Positions 57,216-64,000 of a DNA stretch of 64,000 nt are shown here, piece by piece. This DNA comes from Streptomyces marianii (GTDB lineage: Bacteria > Actinomycetota > Actinomycetes > Streptomycetales > Streptomycetaceae). A program made the translations under genes and the position numbers. A model generated the notes under the pieces. It was not told where the DNA came from. It was given only the letters and a program-made list of their open reading frames with translations, and did not search any database. The stretch lies in NCBI RefSeq assembly GCF_005795905.1, contig NZ_VAWE01000001.1, positions 5,507,001-5,571,000 of the forward strand. Direction: 5' to 3'. The first letter of the stretch is position 1, and every line of letters starts with the position of its first letter.

Positions 57216-59417
57216 TCAGTCACCGCGCGGCACCCACCGGTGGGTGAACCGGCTCGACAGCAGCCCGCCGGCCACGGTCGCCACCGTGCAGAGCACCACG
57301 GCCGTCACCAGCCCGCCGGCGAGCAGCGGGAGCGGGGAGTCGCCCGACGGGGCCAGGAACGCGAGGTTGACCGCCCCGAGCAGTCCGGCGAACGCCGTCG
57401 CCAGTGCCAGGGCACAGGCCGTGGGCACGCCCAAGCCCCACCAGGCGGTCCGCAGATGGAACCGTACGCCCGAGGTGTAGCCGGCCAGCGGGCGCAGTTG
57501 GTCCGCCCGGTCGAGATAGGCGTGCAGCAGCACCGCGGCACCGATGAGCGCGAGGAGCACGAAGCCGGGTGCGGCGATGAGGACGACCCAGCCGGCGATA
57601 CGGGCGCGGGCGGTCGAGCCGATGACGTACTCGTCACCCGGCACCACCACCGACGGAGACGCGAGCTTCGCGAAGGCCGCCCGGCCGACGTGCTCCCGGC
57701 CGTCGGACCCGCGGGTCAGCACGACGTAGTCGCCCTCCCCAACCGTCAGCGGGGCTCGTGACGCCGTCGACCGCACGTTCAGCTCGCCGGGGCTCGTCCA
57801 GCGCAGCGCCTCGGTGCGGGCGGTGCGCTCGCGGAACACCCGCACGGCCGGGGCCGGCTCGGCACCGGGGCAGACGGACAGGGGAGCCAGGGCCGCCAGA
57901 TCGCGGCAGTGCCCCGTGAGCACCGGCGGCGCGCCCTCCACGCCCGGTGCCAGTCGCAGCACACGGTCCCCGGCTCCGAGGGCCGCCAGGAACCCCGCCC
58001 GTGCCTTCTCGTCGTCGGTCCCCGCGGAGACGTGGAGCAGCCTTCCGTCCAGTCGCCGGGCGAGCGCCGTGGCGTGGCGGGCCTCGGACGTCAACTCCGT
58101 GATCAGGACCTGGACCTGGGTCAGCAGGCCCAGGAGCACGGCGAGCGAGGCGCAGGAACGGGCGATGACCGCGGGGTGGGCCGCTGCCCAGCGCCCTCCG
58201 ACCAGCCGGGCGGCGTCTCCCCGTCCGCGTGCGGTCAGCCGTACGGCCACCCGGGCCGCGGCCCGTCCCAGCAGCGGCGGCAGCCCGGCCATGGCGAGGA
58301 CCAGGCCGAGCATGAAGATCCGAACCCCCGGCTGGTGGCCGATCACCGCGCCCCACAGGGCCATGAGCGTGCCGATGCAGCAGACGCGTCCGGGCCAGGC
58401 GGACGGCCGGTCCCGCGCCGGCCGTGGCCGGTTGCCCCCGGCGGGACGGATGCGCAGGTGGAGTGCCGCGAACGACAGGCACAGGGTTGCCAGGACCGGC
58501 AGCAGGGCGAGTGGGAACCACAGGAGCAGAGGTACGAGATCGGCTGCCGCGATCGCGTGGCCGGTGACGGGCAGCCGTACGCCGGTCAGGGTCACGGCCA
58601 GCAGGGGTACGGCCGCCGCCGCGGTGCCCAGCGCCAGGGGACGCAGGCACTCGCCCACGGCGACTCGTGCGCGTGCGGACCGCCCGGCGCCGATGGCGTG
58701 CAGGACGGCGAGCCGCCGGTCGCGCTGCCGGGCGCCGAGGCGGGAGGCGGTGACGAGCAGGACCGCGACGGGCAGCCCGAGCAGGGGAGCGATCAGCAAC
58801 CGGACGTCGGACTCCGCGCGGTCGAAGGTCTGGCTGGCGAAGTCGGACGCCTCCGGGAGCGGGGTGCCGTAGCCGACGATGCCGGCGATGCCTCCGGGGC
58901 CGGGGGAGAGCGCGGTCCCGGGCGGCGGCCGCCGGTACACGAGGTACTCGGAGGGCTCGGCGAGCCCGTCCGCGGCGATGGTCCCGGCCCGATTCCCGTA
59001 GCGGGTGGACGCCGCCGGCAGGGCCTCCAGCAGCGCGGGTGAGACGAACGCTTCGCCCGGTTCCGGCCAGCGCGGCAGGCCCGGCGGCAGCGGGGCGTCC
59101 GCGGTGAGGGGGGCGATCGTCACGACGGAGAAGCTCCTGTCGCCGACGACGTCGCGGCTGTCCGACCACCGTGCCGTGGGGCGGGCGCCGGGCTCGGCCG
59201 CGGCGCGTACCGGGTGGCGGGCCGATGTCCGCAGGTCGCGGCCGTCGTACGCGGCGTCGGTGACCTGCAGGCCCCAGACCAGCAAGGTGGCCCCCATCGC
59301 GGCAAGCACCAGGCAGAGCGCCTGGAGGACGTGGCGCGGGTCCCGGTGCACCGGGTACGGCCGGCGTCCCAGGGCGAGCAACTGGGCCGTGGCACCGCGC
59401 CGGTTGATCCGGGTCAT
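57216..59417 (-). CDS. FtsX-like ABC transporter permease
   Basis: 733 residues from ATG 59417, overlapping the ATPase stop (ATGA). About ten hydrophobic helices in the duplicated FtsX/MacB pattern: LVLAAMGATLLVWGLQ near 40, a large external loop, then LIAPLLGLPVAVLLVTASRLGARQRDRRLAVLHAIGAG (the FtsX signature), PLALGTAAAAVPLLAVTL, LLLWFPLALLPVLATLCLS, and at the C terminus WVVLIAAPGFVLLALIGAAVLL, CALALATAFAGLLGAV and LLAGGLVTAVVLCTVATVAGGLL. With the adjacent ATPase it forms a complete exporter or mechanotransmitter. It is last in a three-gene cassette with a secreted small protein. Confidence 0.88.
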   Translation of the reverse strand: MTRINRRGATAQLLALGRRPYPVHRDPRHVLQALCLVLAAMGATLLVWGLQVTDAAYDGRDLRTSARHPVRAAAEPGARPTARWSDSRDVVGDRSFSVVTIAPLTADAPLPPGLPRWPEPGEAFVSPALLEALPAASTRYGNRAGTIAADGLAEPSEYLVYRRPPPGTALSPGPGGIAGIVGYGTPLPEASDFASQTFDRAESDVRLLIAPLLGLPVAVLLVTASRLGARQRDRRLAVLHAIGAGRSARARVAVGECLRPLALGTAAAAVPLLAVTLTGVRLPVTGHAIAAADLVPLLLWFPLALLPVLATLCLSFAALHLRIRPAGGNRPRPARDRPSAWPGRVCCIGTLMALWGAVIGHQPGVRIFMLGLVLAMAGLPPLLGRAAARVAVRLTARGRGDAARLVGGRWAAAHPAVIARSCASLAVLLGLLTQVQVLITELTSEARHATALARRLDGRLLHVSAGTDDEKARAGFLAALGAGDRVLRLAPGVEGAPPVLTGHCRDLAALAPLSVCPGAEPAPAVRVFRERTARTEALRWTSPGELNVRSTASRAPLTVGEGDYVVLTRGSDGREHVGRAAFAKLASPSVVVPGDEYVIGSTARARIAGWVVLIAAPGFVLLALIGAAVLLHAYLDRADQLRPLAGYTSGVRFHLRTAWWGLGVPTACALALATAFAGLLGAVNLAFLAPSGDSPLPLLAGGLVTAVVLCTVATVAGGLLSSRFTHRWVPRGD

Positions 59418-60121
59418 GCCCCCGCCGTCGTCGTGTCGTGCGCGGTGCCGGGTGCGGAGTCGTGCAACGCGCCCTCGCGCAGGGTCAGCAGGCGGTCCGC
59501 GCGGTGGGCGACCACCGGATTGTGGGTCACCAGGACCAGTGCGCAGCCGTACCGGGCAGGCAGGCGGAACAGCATGTCGCAGACGTCGTCCGTGGTGCGT
59601 TCGTCCAGGGCGCCGGTCGGTTCGTCGGCGAGGACCAGCGGTGGTCGTGTGGACAGGGCCCGGGCCACCGCGACGCGCTGACGCTCGCCGCCGGACAGGA
59701 CACTCGCGGGCGAGTCGGCGACCTCTCCGACGCCGAGCTCGGCGAGGAGGCTCTCGGCGGTGCCGTACGCGTCGCGCCGCCCCCGGCCGGCGATCAGCAG
59801 GGGAAGCGCCGCGTTCTCGACCGCGCTCAGCTCCGGTAGCAGTTCGCCGAACTGGTAGACGAAGCCGATGGTGCGCAGCCGCCATGCCGCGGCCTGCCCG
59901 GGCCGCAGCGCGGCGACGTCCGTACCGACCACCCTGATGGTCCCGGCCTGCGGGGTGTGCAGCCCTGCGAGGCACGACAGCAGCGTGGACTTGCCGCTGC
60001 CGCTCGGTCCCATGACGGACAGGGACGTCCCCGCCTCGGCGCTCAGGTCCGCCTGGCGCAGCAGCGTGCGCCGGCCGATCGCGCAGGTGAGGCCGCGGAC
60101 CTCCAGAGTGGGGGCGGTCAT
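59414..60121 (-). CDS. ABC transporter ATP-binding protein (LolD/MacB-like)
   Basis: 235 residues from ATG 60121, overlapping the permease start. Walker A VMGPSGSGKSTLLSCLAGL, Q-loop GFVYQFGELLPELSAVENAALPL, signature LSGGERQRVAVARALS, Walker B PLVLADEPTGALDERTTDD and H-loop VLVTHNPVVA are all intact. This belongs to the MacB/LolD group that works with FtsX-like permeases, including lipoprotein, peptide and bacitracin-type transporters. The start is only two bases from the stop of the secreted protein gene. The cassette therefore encodes secreted protein, ATPase and permease in order. Confidence 0.92.
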   Translation of the reverse strand: MTAPTLEVRGLTCAIGRRTLLRQADLSAEAGTSLSVMGPSGSGKSTLLSCLAGLHTPQAGTIRVVGTDVAALRPGQAAAWRLRTIGFVYQFGELLPELSAVENAALPLLIAGRGRRDAYGTAESLLAELGVGEVADSPASVLSGGERQRVAVARALSTRPPLVLADEPTGALDERTTDDVCDMLFRLPARYGCALVLVTHNPVVAHRADRLLTLREGALHDSAPGTAHDTTTAGA

Positions 60122-60123
60122 GG

Positions 60124-60471
60124 CTACGGGTGCTGCTTCCAGGCGGAGCAGGCGTCGGGGAACACCGGGATGTTCTCGCACGCCTGGATCCGGTGGACGG
60201 GGTATGTGCCGGTCGTCGAGGTCCTGCAGTACCCGTCCTTCTCCTCGACCCGGGTGACCGTGTTCGGGACGGTGCGCTTGAAGTTCGCGTAGACGTTGAA
60301 GCCGTCGACCTCCCGGTCGCAGACTCCCGCGGCCTTGTGGTTGTACGTGATGAACCCGAAGTCGTCGCCCTGGTAGACGTAGAAGTTGTCGCCGTACGCC
60401 GCGCTCGTTCCCAGCAACGCCGTCGTCGTGCCGATCAGTACCGCGCCCACTCGCAAGGTTCCCCGACGCAC
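60124..60471 (-). CDS. Small secreted cysteine-containing protein of an ABC cassette
   Basis: 115 residues from GTG 60471, chosen because GGAGG lies seven bases upstream. The signal peptide is RRGTLRVGAVLIGTTTALLG then SAAYGDNF (cleavage near 29). The mature part of about 86 residues is aromatic-rich (NFYVYQGDDFGFITYNHK, GFNVYANFKRT) with four cysteines (GVCDR, GYCRT, QACEN, DACSA), so two disulfides are likely. No known family is recognised. Position resembles that of bacteriocin precursors such as lactococcin 972 in their ABC/permease operons, but the sequence lacks that family's motif. It is encoded immediately ahead of an ATPase and FtsX-like permease. Confidence 0.75.
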   Translation of the reverse strand: MRRGTLRVGAVLIGTTTALLGTSAAYGDNFYVYQGDDFGFITYNHKAAGVCDREVDGFNVYANFKRTVPNTVTRVEEKDGYCRTSTTGTYPVHRIQACENIPVFPDACSAWKQHP

Positions 60472-60669
60472 GTCGAAGCCTCCACAGGAAGAGGGCACCC
60501 GCCGGATGCGGATGCCCGTTCGATGTGTTGCGACTGTGAACTTATGGGCTGTGTGAGGTGAGCGGGTACGGGACTGGGCCGAGACGGCCGGAAGTCGGCG
60601 AGCTGTGGCCTGAAGTGAGCAGGCGGTGACGCTTCGTGCGGGGTGCCCCGTGGGCCGGCGGCCCGAGCG

Positions 60670-61074
60670 TCAGCCCGCCGTGTTCACCATCGAGGCGGCG
60701 GCGTACGTGAGGTAGTTCCAGAGCTGCCGTTCGTGCTCCTCGGAGAGGCCGAGTTCGTCGACCGCGACCCGCATGTGCCTGAGCCAGGCGTCGTGCGCGG
60801 CCTTGTCGACGGTGAACGGGGCGTGGCGCATGCGCAGGCGGGGGTGGCCGCGGTTGTCGCTGTAGGTGCGCGGACCGCCCCAGTACTGCATCAGGAAGAG
60901 CGTGAGGCGCTCCTCGGCCGGGCCCAGATCCTCCTCGGGGTACATCGACCGCAGCAGGGGGTCCTCGGCGACGCCCTCGTAGAAACGCCGCACGAGGCGG
61001 CGGAAGGTCTCCTCGCCGCCGACCTGCTCGTAGAAGGTCTGCTCCTGAAGTGTGCCCCGCGGAATCTCGTTCAC
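60670..61074 (-). CDS. glbO: Group II truncated haemoglobin (GlbO)
   Basis: 134 residues from GTG 61074 ([22 protein letters not shown]). The globin pattern is clear: [22 protein letters not shown] (helices A/B with the B10 Tyr), [41 protein letters not shown] (proximal His in the F region) and the G8 Trp in [15 protein letters not shown]. GlbO proteins bind O2 and react with NO and peroxides. The sequence matches the typical actinobacterial length. It is transcribed toward the secreted-protein cassette but separated by about 200 bases. Confidence 0.94.
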   Translation of the reverse strand: MNEIPRGTLQEQTFYEQVGGEETFRRLVRRFYEGVAEDPLLRSMYPEEDLGPAEERLTLFLMQYWGGPRTYSDNRGHPRLRMRHAPFTVDKAAHDAWLRHMRVAVDELGLSEEHERQLWNYLTYAAASMVNTAG

Positions 61075-61202
61075 CGCTCCATGGTCTCAGACGGACCGGA
61101 CGAGGACCCGGGCCCTAGGACCCCGGTCCGAAGAGCGCTCCGGCGGGTGCGTGCCGGGCGGACTGCTCCTCGCCCCGCTCGCCACGGGCTGGTCGTGCTG
61201 CG

Positions 61203-61528
61203 GTGTGTGACGAAGGCCACGCGGAGGGGCGCTTCCTGCACGCGCCCGCGTACTTCGTCCCGCTGCGCGGAGGCGGGCCGGTGCGGACCTCGGTCCCGCA
61301 CGTCGGCGGGCTGCCGCGGCGGGTGGCGGAGAGCGAGCAGTTCCGCTTCCTGCTCACGCTGACCTTGGGCGTGATCCGCACGAAGCGCTCTCGCTCCGGC
61401 AGCGTGAAGGCCGGCCGGAGCGGGAGCGCTTCGGGGTCACCGTCAGCGGGGACAGCCAGTGGGCGTGGCTGGACGACCCCGAGGGGCCGTACGCCTGGAC
61501 CCTCGGCGCGCCCGGGCCCGACCGGTGA
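61203..61528 (+). pseudogene. Possible frameshifted gene remnant
   Basis: The frame from 61203 reads CDEGHAEGRFLHAPAYFVPL then ESEQFRFLLTLTLG. Near 61370 it must shift to continue as PHEALSLRQREG and FGVTVSGDSQWAWLDDPEGP ending at TGA 61526-61528. Both halves look protein-like, whereas neither continues sensibly in one frame. No family is recognised. The surrounding 61075-61534 shows nothing else. This could be chance in a GC-rich region. Confidence 0.25.
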
Positions 61529-61534
61529 CCGACG

Positions 61535-62740
61535 TCAGCCCCGGCGGATGGTGATCGTCGTCCAGGCGCCCACGTGCACCCGGTCGCCGTCCCGCAGGGG
61601 GACGGGGACGTAGGGCTGTATGGGGTCCTCGGCGCCGTTCACCGTCGTGCCGTTCGTGGAGTTCTGGTCGACGACGGCCCAGGAGCCGTCGGGCTGCTGC
61701 ACCAGCACGGCGTGCTGGTGCGAGACCCCCGGGTCCTCCGGCGGCACCGACAGGTCGATGTCGGGCGACTCGCCGGTGGAGTGCCGGCGGCGGCCGATGG
61801 TCACCTCGTCGCCCGAGAGGGCGAGTTGCTGCTCCGGGGAGTACGCGGGCAGGTTCAGCCCGGCGGCCTCGGGGCCGCTGCGCTGCATCATCGCCATGAA
61901 GTACTCGCGGTCGGGCGCGATGACCGCGGTCCACCCCGCGGGCTCGTACGGAACCTGCTGCTGCGGGGGTGCCGGGTGCTGCGCGGAGTGGTGCGGAGCG
62001 TGCTGCTGCGAGGGCGGGGAGATCATCCAGTCGTCACCGCCGCCCTGCGTCGGCTGCGGCGGGGCCGGAACGGCCTGCGGGAAGCCGGGAGGCGCGGGCG
62101 GACCGGCCGGGAACCCCTGCTGCTGCGGGGCCGGCCTGCTGAACTCGGGCGGACCCGGGGGCCGGTGCTGTCCGGGCGACTCGGAGACGTCCGAGAAGCC
62201 GGACTGGCCCGGCTGGGGGAACGGCGGCGGGGCCGGCGGTCCGGCCTGCGGAGGCCGGGGCGCCGGGGGCTCGCCGCCGATCGGTTCGGCGGGCCGGTTC
62301 ATCTGCGAGGGCCGCGAGCCCTGGTAGTCGAACGGGTCCGGGTGCGGCGGCTGCTGGGCCTGGAAGCCGGGCGGCAGATTCAGACCGGGCGGCGGTCCGC
62401 CGGGTCCTCCCGGACCGCCGGGTGTCCCTCGGAGGGGCGGGGTCACGGGGGTGTACGACGTCGCCGTGTTCGTGAGGAAGTTCCAGCGGCACTCCTCGCA
62501 GAAGGGCGCCATCGGCTCGCGGGGCGTACGGCACTGCGGGCACAGCTCCGCCTGGGCCGTTGCGTTCGGGTCGCCGGGCCCCGGGTATCCGTAGCCCGGT
62601 GCGGGCGGCGGCGAAGAGGCCGGGGGCGGGGGAGGCGGCGGAACCGCGCCCGCCGGAGCCCCCGCCCCGGCCATGCGGTGGCCGCAGACCTCGCACCAGT
62701 CGTCGGAACCCGACTGGTGTCCGTTCGGGCAGGTCGGCAT
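61535..62740 (-). CDS. FHA-domain protein with N-terminal zinc ribbons
   Basis: 401 residues from ATG 62740. The N terminus holds two zinc-ribbon-like units: CPNGHQSGSDDWCEVCGHRM and LCPQCRTPREPMAPFCEECRWNFL. A long Pro/Gln/Gly-rich linker (about 90-290) leads to a C-terminal FHA domain: EVTIGRRRHSTGESPDIDL, GVSHQHAVLVQQ, NSTNGTTVNG, RDGDRVHVGAWT. FHA domains bind phosphothreonine, so this is likely an adaptor in Ser/Thr-kinase signalling. The upstream gene encodes a vWA protein, 101 bases away. A kinase or phosphatase is expected just outside the window (inference). Confidence 0.9.
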   Translation of the reverse strand: MPTCPNGHQSGSDDWCEVCGHRMAGAGAPAGAVPPPPPPPASSPPPAPGYGYPGPGDPNATAQAELCPQCRTPREPMAPFCEECRWNFLTNTATSYTPVTPPLRGTPGGPGGPGGPPPGLNLPPGFQAQQPPHPDPFDYQGSRPSQMNRPAEPIGGEPPAPRPPQAGPPAPPPFPQPGQSGFSDVSESPGQHRPPGPPEFSRPAPQQQGFPAGPPAPPGFPQAVPAPPQPTQGGGDDWMISPPSQQHAPHHSAQHPAPPQQQVPYEPAGWTAVIAPDREYFMAMMQRSGPEAAGLNLPAYSPEQQLALSGDEVTIGRRRHSTGESPDIDLSVPPEDPGVSHQHAVLVQQPDGSWAVVDQNSTNGTTVNGAEDPIQPYVPVPLRDGDRVHVGAWTTITIRRG

Positions 62741-62841
62741 GTCGGCGCTTCCCCCTCTCCTCCGTCCGGCCGGCGAGCCGGACACTTTGTGCTCTTTGTC
62801 GTTTCTCGACTGCTGTCGGCTGGTCCGTCTTCGCCGCGTGT

Positions 62842-64000
62842 CTACTTCTTCACGCGAACTGTCTTCGTGGAGCGCGTTTCGAGTGTCATCTCGTCCGCTT
62901 CCGTGACCCTTGCCTTCAGCCGCACAGTACCCGTCGCCGCGTCGACGACGTCCACCACCTTCGCCAGCAGTTTCGCGGTGTCCTCGTTGCCGGAGGCGGC
63001 CGCCAGCATGACGGCGCGGCCGAGCTTCGCGGTGGCGTTGTCGAAATCTCCCGACTTGCGAGCATCCAGACCCTGCTGGATGACCTGTGCCAGTTCGGCC
63101 TGGCCGGTGTAGTGCGCGACCTGGGGATTGATGGAGGTCGAAGCCGCCATGTCGTCGGTCCACACCGCCCGCACGAGTCCCTGGGCGAGGGGCCGCGGGG
63201 TGCCGCCTGCCGGATCCGGAATGATCAGGGAGGCCCGTGCCGCCAGCATCTCCCGGCCCACGCCGGCGTCCGGCACCCGTACGCACACGTGGTAGTCACG
63301 GGACTCGCCGCCCCACGAACCCGTCGGATAGTCCCCGGCGCGCGGCCCCGCCTCCGTGCGCCGGCCAGTCAGTTCCTCGACCGTGGGTGCCACCTGCTTG
63401 ACGAACGCGATCTCCGCGCCGACGGGCGTCCAGAGCCGCAGTGCCACGTCCGCGACCTCCTTGCCCATCGCGTCCTCCATCATCCGCGTGAAGTCGGCGG
63501 CGAGCCCCGAGGGGTCCGCGACGATGTCGGCCGTGCCGAGCAGCGCGGAGGCGATGCCGGTGACCTCCTTGACCTCCCAGTCCGTGCCCACGCCGCGTGC
63601 GTCGCAGGTGAACCGGCCCGCGCAGGCGTCCAGCGCGGCCCTCAGCTCCTCCGGTGCCTCGTGTTCGTTGCGCCCGTCGGTGAGCAGGATGCCGTGCCGG
63701 ATGGACACGTCGGCGTCGCCGAGCAGCCGGTCGGCCAGTCGCAACCAGGTGCCGATCGAGGTGCCGCCGCCGGCGCTCAGCCTGCGCAGCGCCTCCTTGG
63801 CCTCGGCCCGTGTCGTCGCGTCGGCGGTCGCCAGCCGACCGCCGCCCGGGTACACCTCGGCGGCCACGTGCGTGCCCGCGACCACGGCGAAGGCCGTGCC
63901 GTCGCGCAGGGTGTCGATCGCCGCGGCCGTCGCGTCGCGCGCGTTGCGCATCTTCGTGGGCGGATAGTCCATGGAACCCGAACAGTCGACCATCACGACC
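62842..64000 (-). CDS. vWA-domain protein, C-terminal part (5' end outside window)
   Basis: 386 residues are visible; the gene starts beyond the right edge. The vWA MIDAS motif VDCSGSMDYPPTKM is present, with GGGTSIGTWLRLADRLL and ILLTDGRNEHEAP completing the metal site. A beta-rich middle (DVALRLWTPVGAEIAFVKQV, RDYHVCVRVPDAG) follows, then helical repeats (QAELAQVIQQGLDARKSGDFDNATAKLGRAVMLAAASGN, TPR-like) and a basic end. With the FHA protein downstream it resembles actinobacterial vWA/FHA modules linked to PP2C and kinase genes. No signal peptide can be judged. Confidence 0.88.
   Translation of the reverse strand, partial: VVMVDCSGSMDYPPTKMRNARDATAAAIDTLRDGTAFAVVAGTHVAAEVYPGGGRLATADATTRAEAKEALRRLSAGGGTSIGTWLRLADRLLGDADVSIRHGILLTDGRNEHEAPEELRAALDACAGRFTCDARGVGTDWEVKEVTGIASALLGTADIVADPSGLAADFTRMMEDAMGKEVADVALRLWTPVGAEIAFVKQVAPTVEELTGRRTEAGPRAGDYPTGSWGGESRDYHVCVRVPDAGVGREMLAARASLIIPDPAGGTPRPLAQGLVRAVWTDDMAASTSINPQVAHYTGQAELAQVIQQGLDARKSGDFDNATAKLGRAVMLAAASGNEDTAKLLAKVVDVVDAATGTVRLKARVTEADEMTLETRSTKTVRVKK

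Overview
The window is high-GC, gene-dense actinobacterial DNA, most likely the chromosome of a Streptomyces species. Grounds for this are the codon use (third positions almost always G or C), many GTG starts and GTGA/ATGA overlaps, Tat and Sec secretome genes, a sortase substrate with an LAxTG motif, a hexameric-type citrate synthase, a CsoR-type copper operator and a myo-inositol operon using a Cgl0159-type aldolase. The species cannot be named from the sequence. No rRNA, CRISPR array, integrase or polyketide/NRPS cluster is visible.

Layout: 1-8.1 kb holds the end of an agmatinase-type ureohydrolase, a ThDP-dependent enzyme overlapping it, a fused TMD-NBD-TMD-NBD ABC exporter, a 66-bp tandem duplication, a small secreted four-cysteine protein and an S37-type secreted aminopeptidase. 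8.3-12.7 kb holds a lipoprotein, a complete-looking IS200/IS605-family element (Y1 transposase tnpA plus tnpB) and a Tat-exported GH3 beta-N-acetylhexosaminidase, whose stop codon abuts the element. 13-24 kb mixes housekeeping genes (RecD2-type helicase, citrate synthase, copper chaperone) with several decayed genes: a GNAT remnant read out of frame by the tail of a lacI-type gene, a DUF937-like remnant, half an MMPL transporter and the tail of an alcohol dehydrogenase.

23.6-30.9 kb is a myo-inositol catabolism locus: an iolE-like gene diverges from iolC, a Cgl0159-type aldolase, iolB, iolD and iolA/mmsA. These cover dehydration, ring hydrolysis, isomerisation, phosphorylation, aldol cleavage and malonate-semialdehyde oxidation. 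Inositol dehydrogenase, transporter and dedicated repressor are not in the window. 31-46 kb contains alpha/beta hydrolases, two MFS exporters, an S8 protease, an unusual secreted hydrolase fused through a membrane helix to an ABC ATPase (with its permease), a YfbK-like vWA lipoprotein, a DUF1772 protein, a cupin with zinc ribbon and a flavoprotein. A tRNA-Arg(TCT) follows.

46.8-64 kb contains two overlapping dynamin/YfjP-like GTPase genes, an SSB paralogue, a thioester-domain (TIE) surface protein with a sortase signal, EttA, a 4HBT thioesterase with a conserved partner, a three-gene cassette (small secreted cysteine-rich protein, ABC ATPase, FtsX-like permease), a group II truncated haemoglobin, and an FHA/zinc-ribbon protein with the start-truncated end of a vWA gene. 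The cassette at 57.2-60.5 kb, the hydrolase-ABC fusion at 36.2-39.9 kb and the TnpB locus are the places where a less-described system is most likely.
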